From NCBI GenBank assembly GCA_019828595.1, contig JAHQRK010000006.1, positions 992,001 to 1,056,000 on the forward strand: a DNA stretch of 64,000 nt, in the 5' to 3' direction. Numbering within the stretch: the stretch's first letter is position 1; each line of letters opens with the position of its first letter. Both the position numbers and the translations under genes were made by a program. This document shows, in pieces, positions 1 through 12,267 of the stretch. Under the pieces are notes generated by a model, which saw nothing but the letters and a program-made list of their open reading frames with translations, was not told where the DNA came from and did no database searches. The stretch is from Aphanomyces cochlioides. Lineage: Eukaryota; Oomycota; Saprolegniomycetes; Saprolegniales; Verrucalvaceae.

Positions 1-1688
1 TCTCCAAGCTCGATCGATTGTCGGTGTGTCCTCTCTGCGCTGGTCGTGGCGCTCACTCGACACACTAGACCTTTCATTCTCGGCGCAAGTTTCGCACTGG
101 CTGCTCTGCGCGTATAGCCCAAGTGACGACAACAACGCCGTCTTGGGGGACAAGTCGCTCCTGTGCGTTTGGGACCTCAACCAAATTGAGACGCCAGTTC
201 GGTACATTCTGTCGTCTCCGTGGAGCTTGCGGAATCAATTTTCGCTAGATGGCTGCGCTCTGAAGGCGTCGTGAGCTGCTGTAGCATGGGGCCAGGGCGG
301 GATATGTTCGCCCTCTGCGGCACTGACGAAGGCGTTGTTCAATTATGGGACTTGCGGTTGCGTCCATCGCCGTACTTTGAAGGTTTGCGACTTGCTTGAC
401 TGACAGAGTCTCAAGACATGCTCTTGCGATAGTGTCGATGCCAAGTCGAGACAAAGTCTGCGTCGTTCCGCCAACGTACTCGACGGCAGGAATGAAACAC
501 GAATTGAAGACGAACCATGCTGCTCCCATCGTAAGTACCGATAGAAGTTGACGCTTGAGAGTCTTCCTAGTTGGCTGTACGCCCGATCCACGCCAAGCAA
601 CAAGGTTTCTCCGTCGAAATCTTCTCAAATGTCACGCTGGAATAGGCGCTAGCTTTCAATTTGGCTCGCTGGACAACCGCGGGCTAGTCATTGTGTGGAG
701 CGTCGTTGAATTCCGCGCTGACAACGAGTACATCCTCAACTGCATGATTCACAGCTCATGCTTCGTATAGAGCAGTCGTTGGCGACTCGTGCGTGGAGTT
801 TGGAGGCCGATTAAAGCTCGTCAAGACTGCTGTGGTCGACTCCGCCATGCTCAGCTCGTCGAATCCGCTGCAAGTTGGTCCAAGCGCCGTCGACTTGGCT
901 TTCTTCCCCTCGGATTCAAACCAGTTCGTTCCACGTTGACTCGGACGAGCTAAACCTTCGTGGACAGGTTTGTCGTTGCGACTACCAATGGCTCCATCGT
1001 TCACGCCAGTCGGTTTGACAAGAAGCTCGCCGTCAAGACATATCGCCGAGGCTACAGCGGAGTGTCTGCCGTCACGTGCTTGGGCTTCCATCCGTTCATG
1101 CCGGGGTATTTCCTCGCTGGATATGCCGACGGCAGTGTGAGGTTTGCTCGCGTCCAAGTGTCCAAGTTTCTCATGCTCAATCAATCCCATAGTCTCTTCC
1201 ACACCGACTTGGCGCAGGATGTCGCGACGTGGTTTGAGGCTTCAGTTCCCGTGACACGAGTGCAGTGGTCTCCCTCTCGACCAGGGGCGTTCTACGTCTT
1301 GTCGTCTAATGGGGCGCTGGCCATTTGGGACCTCTTGGCCTCTCGCATGGTACGACAGAGCACGAATTCCCCCAAGGGCGTTATACCCTCTTAGAGCCCC
1401 ATCGTTTCTGTTGTCGGCAAGCGCAAAGGCAAAGCTCTCTTCTCCCTCTCGTATAGATCGCCCGTTGGTAGACCAACCTGAGAGTTTGCATCTAGGGCCG
1501 ATGTCGCTCGAACTTGTCGTCCTTGCATTGCCATTTCAGACGGAACAAACCAGCTTGAGATCCACGAGCTCAGGTACAATCCCGGCGTCATCCGCACTTG
1601 ATTCCCTCGTGAAAATAGCCCGATCTTGGCCCAAAAGACCAAAGATGAGGCGGCGGTCGTCGACACGTTGCTGGCGGGTGTCATTTAG
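1..1688 (+). CDS. DYNC2I1: Cytoplasmic dynein-2 intermediate chain 1 (WDR60-like), 3' part
   Basis: This is the C-terminal WD40 propeller of a WDR60/DYNC2I1-like protein, the dynein-2 subunit that drives retrograde intraflagellar transport; the 5' end lies outside the window. WD signatures are visible as LLCVWDL, VVQLWDL and LAIWDLL, with family-like stretches PTYSTAG, SDSNQF and VQWSPSRPGAFYV. The reading frame is restored by short GT-AG introns at about 202-248, 383-432, 531-570, 605-645, 728-770, 924-967 and 1574-1618; one or two more are needed between 1390 and 1500. Each checked intron corrects the frame exactly, so the stop codons in the raw sequence are intronic and not damage. The stop is TAG 1686-1688. 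Presence of the gene fits an organism with flagellated zoospores. Dynein-1 intermediate chain is the alternative, but the residue pattern fits WDR60 better. Confidence 0.8.
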
Positions 1689-2584
1689 CCGTAGTTGGTC
1701 GTTGGTGTGATGTTTAATAGAGAGAATGCTGCAAAGTGAAAAATCCCATCAAGTCCGCAAACAGGAGCGATCTCCATGGAGGTCATGGCGGTATTGAGGT
1801 AGATGATATTCTCTAGAACCCACAGAGTGCTGGGAAAGACTCCCTTTGTATCGGCTAAAGGACGCCAAGGCGGTTTTGAATCAGTGTTTCCCACGTCGTG
1901 CTGTCAACGTTACTTGCATGAGAATTCGTCGGCCCGCACGCGATGCACTTCTTCCAGCGCGCTGCAGCCGCCGGTTCTGTTGACGTTCTGTCTATTTAGA
2001 TTGGCATCGCATGGAGATAGAGATCAACAGAGACTTCGATCTTGGCAACCCGTCTTGGTAGATTCGTGTTTGGTCGAAGAGGCGGTTGGAAGACGCACAA
2101 GGTGAGATGGGCGTCGCGACGTCCAACACGATCGAGAAAAACGCGTCAACGACATGCATGAGGCCACTCTGGTCGAGAACTTTCTCGACGTAGCGTTTGA
2201 AAAAGTGTGTGGTCTTCAGCTATGAGTGCAACGAAGACAGAGGTGGTCGACTTTGTTCGGTGATGAAGGCCCTGTTCGGTGATGAGATCAAGGACGTTGC
2301 ATGCAGTCGCTCGCGATAGATTTGTTCCAACGAACCACTCGACCGACGGCGGGACCAGACTGTTGCTAGCATGGGACGGACTCTCGTGCGTCGCGACATA
2401 GACACAATGTCGATCGATTTCCTGTCTGTGTGGCGAAGAGTGTCCTTGTTCTTGGCCTTCCAAGCGGCCATCGAGAAGGATTAGTTCATAACTTTTGTCA
2501 CAATTTTGAAATGTCCAACCAGATAACTCTGGTGAAATTTGACATTGTCAAAGGTGCCAACTTTTGGCCATAACAGACTTGACC
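1689..2584. other. Intergenic, no supported gene
   Basis: About 0.9 kb between the dynein chain and the MATE gene. Only short unrelated open frames are present on both strands and none resembles a known family. It could hold a decayed gene, but nothing can be named. Confidence 0.5.
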
Positions 2585-4329
2585 ATGTCGACGCAGCAAG
2601 CAGGATCTGACGACGACGGCGAGCGCGCGCTGCTCCTGAATCCGCGGAACAATGAATCGATCGGCCGCCTTCAATTGGACGAGCAAAACCCGACCAAGAT
2701 TTCATCGGAATTGACGGCGTTGGCCTACTTGAGCGTCCCCTTGGTACGAACCGATCACCTTGTCACTCCGTCATTGATGGCCATTGCTTTCTCCGCTGTG
2801 TAGACGTTTTCACTCCTCATGGATATTGCGCCTGCGTTTATCAACATGGCGATCGTGGGTCATTTAAACTCGCCTGCGATTCATGACGATGTCAATGCCG
2901 TGGCGCTCTCCTCGATGGTATATTGAATATTTCACCCCCTAGGCATTTTAACACCTTGACGATGTAGTACATCAACGTGACGGCCATGGCGGCAATTCTT
3001 GGATTGGCAAAAGCAGTCGATCTCCTATGCTCTCACAGCTATGCATCCACGGGCACGGTCAGTGCCTTTGGCATCTACCTACAAAGCGGCCTTCTCGGCA
3101 TGGCCATCGTAAGTACAACAGATTGAATGGTAGTTCGTGACATCGCCTTCGTCCAGGCCCTCGTACCAGTCGTTCTACTCAACATCTTTGGCAAGCAAGT
3201 GCTTGTCTTTCTCAACCAGGATCCTATCGTCTCTGAAAAGGCTGGTGTCTTCCTCCAATATTCGGCCATCGGGCTTCCATTTCTCGCGATCTTTGAACTG
3301 CTCAAGAAGCTGCTTCTTGTCCAGGGTATCACTGTCCCCGTTGCATTAATGACGCTCTTGGCCAATATTGTCCATCTTGCATTGGGCTACGGCCTCGCGC
3401 AAGACCCAGACTTGGGTTTGTCTGGACCTGCTATTGCTCGCAGCGTTGCTTGTGTTTGTTTGCCAATCTTCTTGGGCCTCTTCTTACTATGGCAACGTAA
3501 GATTTGGAAGGGCTGGGATGTTACGTGGAGCTGGTCGGAAACGACGGCACACCTGCGCGAATTCTTCCATTTTGGCGGTCCCGACATGGTCTCACTTATG
3601 ATTGAATACGGCATCTTTGAACTGCTCATTCTGCTCTCCGGTCTCTTGCGAAACTATCAAGTTGTTCTCGGCGCTAATGCGGTGCGCGAACAGCGTCTCC
3701 ATGTCGTCTTACTCTGTCTAGATCCTTATCAATATCTTTGCAGTCATTAATATGATATGCTTGGGAATTTCCATGGCGACAACTGTCCGTCTGAGCGACC
3801 TCTTGAGAGCTTACAAGCCTCGCCAAGCCAAGACTGCGTCCACGGCTTCCTTTCTCTTTACTCTGATCGTCGCCGTGCTTTCTGTGAGCATTCTCGTCCT
3901 TCTTCGTCGATGGATCCCTGAAATCCTCACATCCGATAGCGAATTGATCGAGTAGAATCACAAAGTTTTGGCAGGAAGTGTGTCTAATCATAGTGTAGGT
4001 GCACAGCAAATGCCATTCTTGCGGCGACTCCGCTCACTCTCGTTTGTGCAACGACTAGCGTCGTCCAAGGCGTTCTTTGGGCTGTGGACAAACAAGACAT
4101 TGCCAATTATGTCAACGCTGGGGGCTATTACATTGTGGGCATGCCCCTCGCCGCTGTCTTTGCGTTTACTCTCAACTGGGGGCTCCAAGGACTCTGGCTT
4201 GGGCTGGCCATCGGGGCTGGCCTCAATGTCGCAGTGTACCTTTGGTTCCTCTGTGGATTGAATTGGAAACAAGCTGCGAAGGGTGCGTCCGACCGCGCTT
4301 TCACACAACATGCTGCATATCAACTTTAA
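2585..4329 (+). CDS. MATE-family multidrug/toxin extrusion transporter
   Basis: A polytopic membrane protein of about 499 residues, the normal MATE length, expected to export organic cations or toxins by H+ or Na+ antiport. Six exons can be joined in frame: 2585-2743, 2804-2917, 2968-3108, 3157-3681, 3722-3951 and 3999-4329, separated by introns of 40-60 bp. The N-terminus is acidic and soluble (residues 1-40). About twelve hydrophobic segments follow, with MATE-like stretches such as GLPFLAIFELLKK and GWDVTWS before a second bundle that begins LREFFHFGGPDM. The ATG at 2585 is the only one giving a soluble N-terminus in frame. The gene ends 35 bp before the stop of the convergent F-box/WD40 gene. 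Substrate cannot be told from sequence. Confidence 0.88.
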
Positions 4330-4364
4330 TACTGAGTGTGTTTGCATTATCAAATCTTTTGTCA

Positions 4365-6235
4365 TCACCCGCGGGCGAAATCCCAGCGACAAAGTTGACC
4401 GAGGACATCCACGCCATATAGAGCAGTTGAGACATCAATCGCACAACATCGCAATGGAGCTCGACTCAACAAAGTGTATGAGCATTGAGGCCGAGAAGTC
4501 AATCGATCTGGACTGCGGTAGACTTCGATAGCATGAGATGGATCTCCGGTGAACACGCCAAAAGAGATGGCAGCGCTGTCGATTGGGATGGAAAAACTGC
4601 CGAGGGAAGTGCTCTTGAAGTATCGGGAGAATCTCTGTGTGGGCTCGAGGTTCTTGTAGACGGTGTAGGAGCCATTGGACTCGAAAGCAAGGCAAGTCTA
4701 GGCAAGCATAAGAAATTGCAAAGTCGCTTGAAGATACCGAGGAAGAGAGCCAAGTTGATGAAGCATATTGTCCAGCCGAGTGAAAGACTTGTACAGGAGT
4801 CGCAGCACGGCGGCAATCCCACACGGAACATGCTCCATCCTACAATTATTTCCATGAGGAACAACCGTAAGACGTCGAGGATGACCTCGTAGAATGCAAG
4901 CACGTTGGTCTTGTCTGGGCTGGCAGTCGCACCGAGGACAGAGACAAGACGAGCTTCGTCTTCGAATACGACTAAAGCAGGATAGCCCATGCGGAAGTCC
5001 CACAGACGCACGGTAGCGTCGTGGGACGCACTCAATCCCCTTTCGTTGTCCAGCATTTCCAAACTAATCGATTAGAATCAACTGAGGATTAGGCAGTACC
5101 TTGTAATGGCATCCAAGTGACTAGGACGGAGCTGGCCGACGAGTTGGCCGGTCAAGATGTCATGAACACTGAGACTTCCATCGATTGAACCTGTCAGGAC
5201 TCGATTGGAGTACTCATGTGGAGTCGCTATAGCGCCAATGCTGTACCGATGGGCTTGGTACGCTGGCTGCGAGCTTGAATCAGAGCCAGACACGTTCAAG
5301 TAGCGGAGCCAACCGCGGGAGTCGCCAGCTACGAGCATTTCATTTGGCTTCACGACTTGGAAGCATTTCTACAACAAAAAGTGAGAGCTCAAAGGTTGTT
5401 TCTTGACTGGTATACCAAAACTGGTGGCTGAATGGAAGTCACAGATGCCGTCTGCTTGCCGGTGATCCAGTTGTTGCTGAGTCTACGCTGCTCTGTAAGA
5501 AATAGCGTCCGATTAAGCGATGGCCGACGAGTGCAAGGCGATGAAACGTTTTCGCCAGTCGAGTGTCGATCCGCAAAGAAGTTGAACCAACTCATTCTTG
5601 TCCCAATCTTGAATATGACGCCAACGATTTGATGCTATGTGCTGCCATTGCCGCTGGCCCATTTTCGAGTGATAAACCAGACGGAACCAATCTGTGCAGA
5701 CAGCAGCCACAGCCGCAAAATCTCTACTGTCCAAACAGCTCCAAATCTGGTTGAGAACATAGGCATCTCCAGGCATAGAGCTGCCTCGATTAACGCCAAG
5801 TCGTCGATTCCGATCGTCATCAGTGTTTCCAAGGAGGTACCACAAGCCAGCCCAATCGCTTTCTGCTTGAGCTTCAGAGTAGATCGAGTTGATTCTGCGC
5901 CGAGATATTGGCGACATAATTGGGATCGTCAGTAGCGACGGCTTTGGTTTAGGTGGAGGAAAGATGGCTTTGGCTGCAACTTGCTTGGACACTTCATCGA
6001 CTTGGCGCGCAATTGCAGCCCATGCTTCTTCCAAACCTGTTGTAATCTCACCATCGTACGATTCTTGCCATAAATCTAGATCGAGCTGGATTCGCTGAAC
6101 AGCTTCTGCAAGAGCATCGCCAGGTGTCTTGGGACGAAGGAACGATGACGTCAATGAGGACTGGCGGCCTTCACTGCCTTGCTCATCCATCCACGACGAT
6201 CCATCGCTCTCGTCGCTGTGCCAATTCGTGTGCAT
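4365..6235 (-). CDS. F-box and WD40-repeat protein
   Basis: Probable substrate receptor of an SCF ubiquitin ligase. The N-terminal 100 residues are low complexity. An F-box-like helix follows (LNQIWSCLDSRDFAAVAAVC, about residues 165-185), then WD40 blades including ATVRLWDFR, GACSVWDCRR and a last blade ending LGQLCRWDFARG. Introns inferred on the minus strand: about 5547-5493 (the exact donor is uncertain, alternative 5528), 5415-5369, 5099-5064 and two more near 4883-4834 and 4750-4700, where the frame is restored as FYE|DGACSV and SSS|TCLAFES. The start is ATG 6235; the frame stays open upstream, but that stretch is AT-rich and hydrophobic and lies in the promoter. It converges on the MATE gene and diverges from Pelota, with 173 bp between start codons. 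The propeller ligand is unknown. Confidence 0.78.
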
Positions 6236-6358
6236 TTTGAAACCAGTCCTAATTAAGAAAATCAAAAAAAACCAGCGAAATGTCATCAAAATAAGGATGC
6301 TCGAACTTCCAATTTTTATGTTAATCTTAGGCATTTTTTCAAATTAGGAGTCTTTATT

Positions 6359-6372
6359 TCGGATATATCCGA
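6359..6372. promoter_or_regulatory. Perfect 14-bp palindrome in a divergent promoter
   Basis: TCGGATATATCCGA is a perfect palindrome 36 bp upstream of the Pelota start codon, in the 173-bp space shared with the divergent F-box/WD40 gene. A dyad of this type could bind a dimeric regulator; this is inference only. Related ATCCGGAT dyads occur in front of three other genes in the window. Confidence 0.3.
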
Positions 6373-6408
6373 TTGTCATATTCACGGATCTTGAGTCTTG
6401 GGTCGACA

Positions 6409-7847
6409 ATGAAGCTGCTCAAGAAGAACATCAGTGAGAAGGATGGAACAGGATCGGTGACTCTACGGGCTGAGGAACCAGAAGACATGTGGCACGTCTT
6501 CAATTTGATCCATAAAGGGGATACGCTCAAGACTACGACCGTGCGCAAAGTCGTCAAAGAAGGCGCAACGGGGTCGACCACAAGTCAACGCGTGCGTATG
6601 AATCTCGCGCTTGAAATCGATCACATTGACTTTGATCCGGCCAAATGCTTACTTCGTATCAAGGGCGTGAATGTCGAAGAGAACCCTCATGTCCGGGTGC
6701 GTCTTAACCACTATTTCGAATCAAAAGCCAAAGGATGCTTAGATGGGAGCTTCTCACACGACAGACCTCGAGCTCAACAAAGACTTCACGCTCAAGAAGA
6801 CTTGCTGGGATCTCATGTCAATTGAGCGAATTGAAACAGCGTGTAATGTCGCCAAGACTGCTGATGTCGCAGCTGTACGATTCACATTCTTTACTGTCAG
6901 ATGAACTTTTGATTTAGGTGGTTATGCAAACGGGACTTGCACACTTGTGCTTGATCACAGGCCACATGACTGTCATTCGAGCCAAGATTGAAAGCAGCAT
7001 TCCTCGGAAGAGACCTGGAAATACTGCCCACGCCAAAGGTGTCGAACGCTTCTACGATAACATTGTCCAGGTATTGCGCTGTCTTTTGTTCAGCTCTCAT
7101 GGATTCTTCTTGCAGAGCTTGAAGCGTCATGTCGACTTCAACCTTGTAAAATGTGTCTTACTCGCAAGTCCAGGATTCGTCAATGAAGACTTCCTCAAGT
7201 TCATGCTCGATTTGGCTGTACGCACGGACGACAAAGTGATCTTGGAGAACAAGCATCGATTCATACTTGTCCACGCGTCGTCGGGCCACAAGCACGCACT
7301 CGATGAAGTCCTAGCCGATGCGGTTCTCTGTTCTGACCATTCTGCCTTGGCTAACCAAATCTTGTAGAAAGTAAAAGCTCAATTGGAAGATACGAAGGCT
7401 GCTGGAGATGTCAAATGCTTGGACACGTTCTTTGAAATGCTCCATACCGACCAAGACCGTGCCTACTATGGCTACAACGTACGTTGGATTTTATCTGAGC
7501 ACTGCGTGATGTTTGTCGTGTAGCATGTCGTCCGCGCAAATGAGCAGCATGCAATTGACACACTTTTGATCTCGGACGCACTCTTTCGATCTCAAGATAT
7601 TACCACTCGACGTAAATACGTCTCGCTCGTCGAGAACGTTCGAGAAAATGGCGGTCAAGTTCGTGTCTTTAGCAGTCTTCACGTCTCGGGAGAGAAACTC
7701 GGACAATTGAGCGGCGTTGCAGCCATTCTTCGAATGCCCCTTCCTGAACTGGATGACGAGGAAGAAGCCAATTCAGACGACGAGAAGAACGATGTGGTCG
7801 CTCTTGATAGCACTGTTGTCGAACTGGAGGAACTAGATTACATGTAA
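6409..7847 (+). CDS. PELO: Pelota/Dom34 ribosome-rescue factor
   Basis: An eRF1-related protein that with Hbs1 dissociates stalled ribosomes in no-go and non-stop decay. Six exons join cleanly into 404 residues: 6409-6696, 6743-6874, 6918-7070, 7116-7322, 7368-7478 and 7524-7847, with introns of 43-46 bp, all phase 0. The start [13 protein letters not shown], the central [17 protein letters not shown] and the C-terminal [12 protein letters not shown] and [17 protein letters not shown] are characteristic of Pelota. As in all Pelota proteins, no GGQ motif is seen, which separates it from eRF1. The C-terminus is an acidic tail ([11 protein letters not shown]) of the usual kind. Length matches the family. 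Confidence 0.95.
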
Positions 7848-8123
7848 CTCAATCAAATACCCATTTTGATGCCTGGAAGCATGCCATGGTCCACCTTGAG
7901 TTTTGAGTTCCTGCCGTTCGTGACTTGCGCACCAAGATGTCCTGTCTCAGATGATCAAAATCTCAAAATACAAAAAAATCAAGAAATTAAAAAAAATCAT
8001 ATGATTTTTTTTCGTATTTTTATCAAGAAACTGATTGTTCCATACGAATTTTCATATATATTTAAATTACAAAAACTGTGAAAGAATTCTCAGTCGTTGC
8101 ACTTCAAGTCCAGGCTCCAAGCA

Positions 8124-9280
8124 ATGGCACCGCATCAGCAACCGCCGCTCCTTCCGCTGGAAAGCCATGCGTTTCACCAAGAGCTCTTCGACGTAGATCT
8201 ATTTCCCGAAATTGACAGCGTTCTCTTGACAGAACTGCCGAAATCGAATGCACCGGTGGCCGTCGTCGTCGACCAAGATGACGATCAATCCCTGGAGAAG
8301 GTCAAGAAGGGCGAGAAGAGGAAATTGCAGATCCGAGAAGCCTCCCGACGAAGCCGAGTGAAGCAAAAGGATGAAGTCACATATTTACGAGCACGGGTAA
8401 CCGAGATGGAACAGATTCTTCGAGAGAATGCATCGATGGCATCTACTAGCTCAAGCGCGGGCGAGAGCGAGCTTGCGACATTACGACGCGAAAATCATGT
8501 ATTGACCAAAGCACTCCAGCGAACAAAGAAACAATTGAGCATTATTCAAACTCTGATACAAGAAACAATCCAAACACCCCTCCAGCTCGATTCTCCTGCT
8601 TGTGCAAGTTCTTCGACCGATGTGAACGTTGATGAAATGTCCGCAATGGCCGCTGCGGCAGCATCCAATCTACTACAGTTTAACGTCGCAAAGGGAGTGC
8701 ATATACTCAAGATTCATTCGATGGATTGGACAGGTGATTTGTTCCTTAATGGCTCACAGCTTCGATACGCCATGATCAAACAATTACCAGGTACGCTAAC
8801 TTTGCTATATGACATCCTAATCTCTTCTTGCAAGGCAATCTACAAGCAATGGTAGATCGAGTATGGAAGTTGACAGAAACTGTCCGTGGGGCGACCGAAA
8901 ACTACACTTTGGTGAAGCAGGAATGCGTCGTGGACTTATCGGACAATTTACGCATTGTGCACCGCATTGAATCTGTTTTGGAAATGCGACTTCTCGAGCA
9001 CAGATCACTTCTTTTTCGGCACAATGTGTCGCCACGGTCCATCTTGATTGGCACACAATCCATCACGTCTCCTTCAACCCCTTTCAGATATACTCGTGGC
9101 AGTGAACAGCAAGGCGTGCTCTTGGCCTCACCTCCTGACAACGACAATGCTGTCCATGTTCATTTATGTGGTGTATATGATTGTGTTGGCGTGCCTGACA
9201 ATGAAATCACCGCCCGGTTTTCCAAGGACATACTCCACCTCCTCACGACTGTCGAAGCCAAATTACTCTTGGATGCTTAA
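8124..9280 (+). CDS. bZIP transcription factor with non-canonical basic region
   Basis: A 370-residue protein from two exons (8124-8790 and 8835-9280; 44-bp intron, phase 1). Residues about 60-110 form a basic region and leucine zipper: KRKLQIREASRRSRVKQK followed by a heptad stretch beginning at DEVTYL, with the first zipper Leu spaced correctly from Arg78. The asparagine that normally contacts DNA (N-x7-R) is replaced by Ile70. A second coiled coil (about residues 115-150) and an alanine patch follow. The C-terminal 170 residues hold an unrecognised domain that may be ligand-binding (compare RMDWTGDLF-like stretches in saprolegnian regulators; uncertain). The ATG at 8124 was chosen because the frame upstream has no other ATG. 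Likely nuclear. Confidence 0.82.
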
Positions 9281-9809
9281 AGAATGTCATTGATCCATCC
9301 CATGCTGTTCAATTGTTATCCAACCTTTGTGCTGTACACCTCAATTCATTGTTTGTCCTTCGCTCACGGCGTATTCGTCCGATACTCGTAAGATATTTCT
9401 CTTATGCCCACAAATCAATCATTATTGCCGTGGTCGAGAATTGCTGACATTACGAAAGTAATTCTCGTTCCATATCGTTGTTGCCGTGAAAACGACAGAT
9501 CCAGTAAATCTCATGTCAACAAAGCTGATTGCCTTCTTTCAATATGAAAAGCACTTGCTTTGGTTTTGTTCGCAATTGGCCATGGCAACCTCTCAACCCA
9601 TTCCCCGTAGCGTGGAGTGATGCAACAGTTTTTGCTGGTATTGTTGACTTATTGTAGCTGTCTTAACAGCGGCCAAGCTCGATGGAATCCCCAGAAGTCA
9701 ATGGACTTGGCACTCATTGGAATTCGCCATTGACTTCCATGTTACGTCATATTGCCTGTGTTGATGATGACAGAGTTGCACATAGTCCAACGTCGGAAAG
9801 GAGGATATG
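9281..9809. other. Intergenic, nothing recognised
   Basis: About 530 bp between the bZIP gene and a MITE-like element. No open frame, RNA gene or clear repeat was recognised. Confidence 0.5.
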
Positions 9810-9817
9810 AATTGTTA

Positions 9818-10152
9818 GGAAGAATCCTTTACTACAGGTCAGGTCCCGGTCAGGTCACGGGTGCAGGTCACAGGTTTTTTACTTGTTTTTCTCACGATTT
9901 TATTCGACTTTCTGATCAGATTTTAGGTTTTTCTCATTCGAGCAGCAATTGCGAAGCCTTAAACTGCGCGGACGACGTCAGACATCCGCCCAGAAAATTG
10001 CGCTCACCCACCTGCCGCCACCCTGATGAGGCCTGCTAGAGAATGACAAAGTTTGGCGCTTTAACTCTTCCTGGTGATGGAGATATGTTCAATTTTGTAG
10101 TGTGACCCAAAAGTGTGACCTGACCCGGATATGACCTGTTTCGGACACTACC
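9818..10152 (+). mobile_element. MITE-like element, internally deleted copy A
   Basis: A non-coding element of 335 bp that recurs almost unchanged at 42404-42867. Its ends form imperfect terminal inverted repeats: the left end GGAAGAATCC...ACAGGTCA matches the reverse complement of the right end GGTAGTGTCC...ACAGGTCA at most positions over about 21 bp. It is flanked by an 8-bp near-duplication, AATTGTTA (9810-9817) and AATTGTCA (10153-10160). Compared with copy B it lacks about 125 bp of central sequence around 10012. An 8-bp target duplication suggests a hAT-like or similar source; the superfamily is not certain. Confidence 0.75.
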
Positions 10153-10451
10153 AATTGTCAACCTCGTCTAACATCACGATGGGAAGACTTGCAAGGTTCG
10201 CACTACACAGCTACGGCGAGTCCAAGATGTTCCAGCATACTATAGACGTGCCAACCCTTGCAAGGCACAGCTCCAAGGACAAAACGATGAAACGTGAGTT
10301 GCATGGTCAATATGCCAGACAAAATCTCATCAGAGCTTTCCGAGCATCATGCATGGCATTCGAAGAGTGTTTGAGGAGAATAAAGTTGTTCTCATAATCT
10401 GAAGACTTTATTGAGAGGCATAGTATCAAGAGAGAGTTTAAAGAATGTGAT

Positions 10452-12097
10452 TTACTCTTGCCATTTTTGAATATTGGTCGCCGTGACGAAGACGAAGGTT
10501 GCAACACCAATCGCCACAACACTCCAGTCGAGCAATTTGTAAAAGAACGACGATTGTGGCATGACCTTTTGATAAAAGAGCGGTGGGTAGACAAAGCTCA
10601 GTGGCACGCAGCAGAATGCCCCGACGATCGAGACAAACAAGTCCAAGCGTTGTTGTCCAAAGTAAGCAATCATCACCGTCACGATCACGATGACCGCGCG
10701 GACAAAGTTCTTTTGCACCTTCTGACCAGATGATCGACGAGGCAATTGAAGCAAATCTTCAATAATCTTCACAGCAGGGAAGAGGAACAATGGATACGAC
10801 AACAATTGCGCAAACGACCAGCCAAATTGCACACTAATGGTCCATCCATTGCGAGGAAAGCTCGAGAGGACCAAAGGCTGAATGGGATCTCCGAGGGCCA
10901 TGTAGTTGACAGCGGCAAAGACACAGTAAAACACAAGCAAGCCAAACACTGTCCAGACCAAGAGAGCTGGGAACTGCTTTTGACGGTCTTTAGTCAGCGA
11001 CGCTTGAGTGGGAATGACAAGACCAATGCCTTCAAACGTAAAGACAGCTGTGCCAATGAAGACGGAATAGTCCTGGGGATTGAAATACTCGACAGGTTTG
11101 ACGCCTTCTGTGGCAATCGACGTGAAGCTCGAGCCGAGGATAAAGACAACACCGTACAAGATGAATGCATCCGCGACAAGGTTACTGATCGAGAAATAGC
11201 TACAATGATGACATGAGCACAAGCACACAGAGGAGAATGCTGACCTGATGTAGCGGATCCACGACAAGGGAATGTAAACCAACGTTTGAATCAAGATCAC
11301 TGCACTTGTCGATATGGTGACGCCAAAAAATGCGAGCACTTCCATCATGTTTTCAGCCACAAAGATAATGTACGAGCAGCAAAAACCGAATTGCATGAGG
11401 ACAATCGAGATTTGGACCATGCGGCCGCCCCAGATACCAAAAGCCACTTCACCAATGTGAGCGTATGAGCCGCCAACGTATTCACGGCAAGCGAGAAGTC
11501 GAAACATGGAATACAAAGTCAGAGTAGCAACAAAAGCCAGCAAGACGGGAGAAAAGATAATCCCGCCACTCTTGAATCCCTGAGGAAGGAATAAGATACC
11601 CGTTCCAACAAATGCTTTGAGGAGTGCGAGGAGCGCTTGTCCAAGCGTTGTTTCCTTGGACATGGCTTCTTTTCGTGCCGCCGTGAGTGGGGTCAATTCC
11701 GTCGCGCTGATGGTTTGCACGCTTCGACGTCCATTGAACGGACCAGGTGTGTTGAGGAAATTCTCAATACGTTGCGCGTTGGTCAAGTTTTCATATCGAT
11801 CAGACGATTGAGAAAGCATGGACGAAATGAAAGGATTGTACACATTTCGCACATTTTCTTCAATGGTCGCACGCACAGCAGGTGACATGGGCGGCAAATT
11901 GTTCATTCGCAAGTGCGCCTTGCGGAATGCCATGGGACCTTCCGAGATGTCGATGACTTTTTCGTCTTCTGAGACAGTTGGCCCGGGTTCCTGCATGAAA
12001 GTAAGCATATAATATGTGAGTTTTTCCTTACAGAAGTGACGCGTTTCAGAGAATCATTGCCTAGTGGCAGTGGAATTTCCGTGGGTGATGTGCTCAT
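10452..12097 (-). CDS. Amino acid transporter, AAAP (Aa_trans) family
   Basis: Three exons (12097-12032, 11990-11245, 11199-10452) give 519 residues. The first 130 are soluble and Ser/Thr/Pro-rich. Eleven or so membrane helices then start at the family signature LLKAFVGTGILFLPQGFKSG, followed by YVGGSYAHIGEVAFG and the helix-6 region VFTFEGIGLVIPTQASL, all typical of vacuolar Avt3/4-like or PAT/SLC36-like transporters. Predicted to move neutral amino acids across the plasma or vacuolar membrane. The second intron (11244-11200) is 45 bp and lacks an in-frame stop, so unspliced message would also be readable, with 15 extra residues. The start at 12097 needs the 41-bp first intron; the ATG near 12008 in the intron is not used. 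Confidence 0.88.
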
Positions 12098-12267
12098 GAT
12101 GGGGCAAAATGAAAACTAACGGTTCAAGCATCGACTCTTCAATATTATAATTCAAAGGAAAACTTTTCATACAAGAATCAAATCAACAATTTCCATATTT
12201 TTATAAAATTAAATAATTATTTTAGATCTCTACACCATTACCTGCACCTCTACTCAAGCAGCGGCGG

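Noticed and set aside
555..700. Apparent frameshifts in the dynein-2 intermediate chain gene as evidence for a pseudogene
   Set aside because: Each frame change coincides with a GT-AG interval of 40-50 bp whose removal restores the frame and the family motifs.
6235..6334. Longer N-terminus for the F-box/WD40 protein starting at 6334
   Set aside because: The extra 33 residues are AT-rich, hydrophobic and lie in the divergent promoter; the ATG at 6235 gives a normal soluble start.
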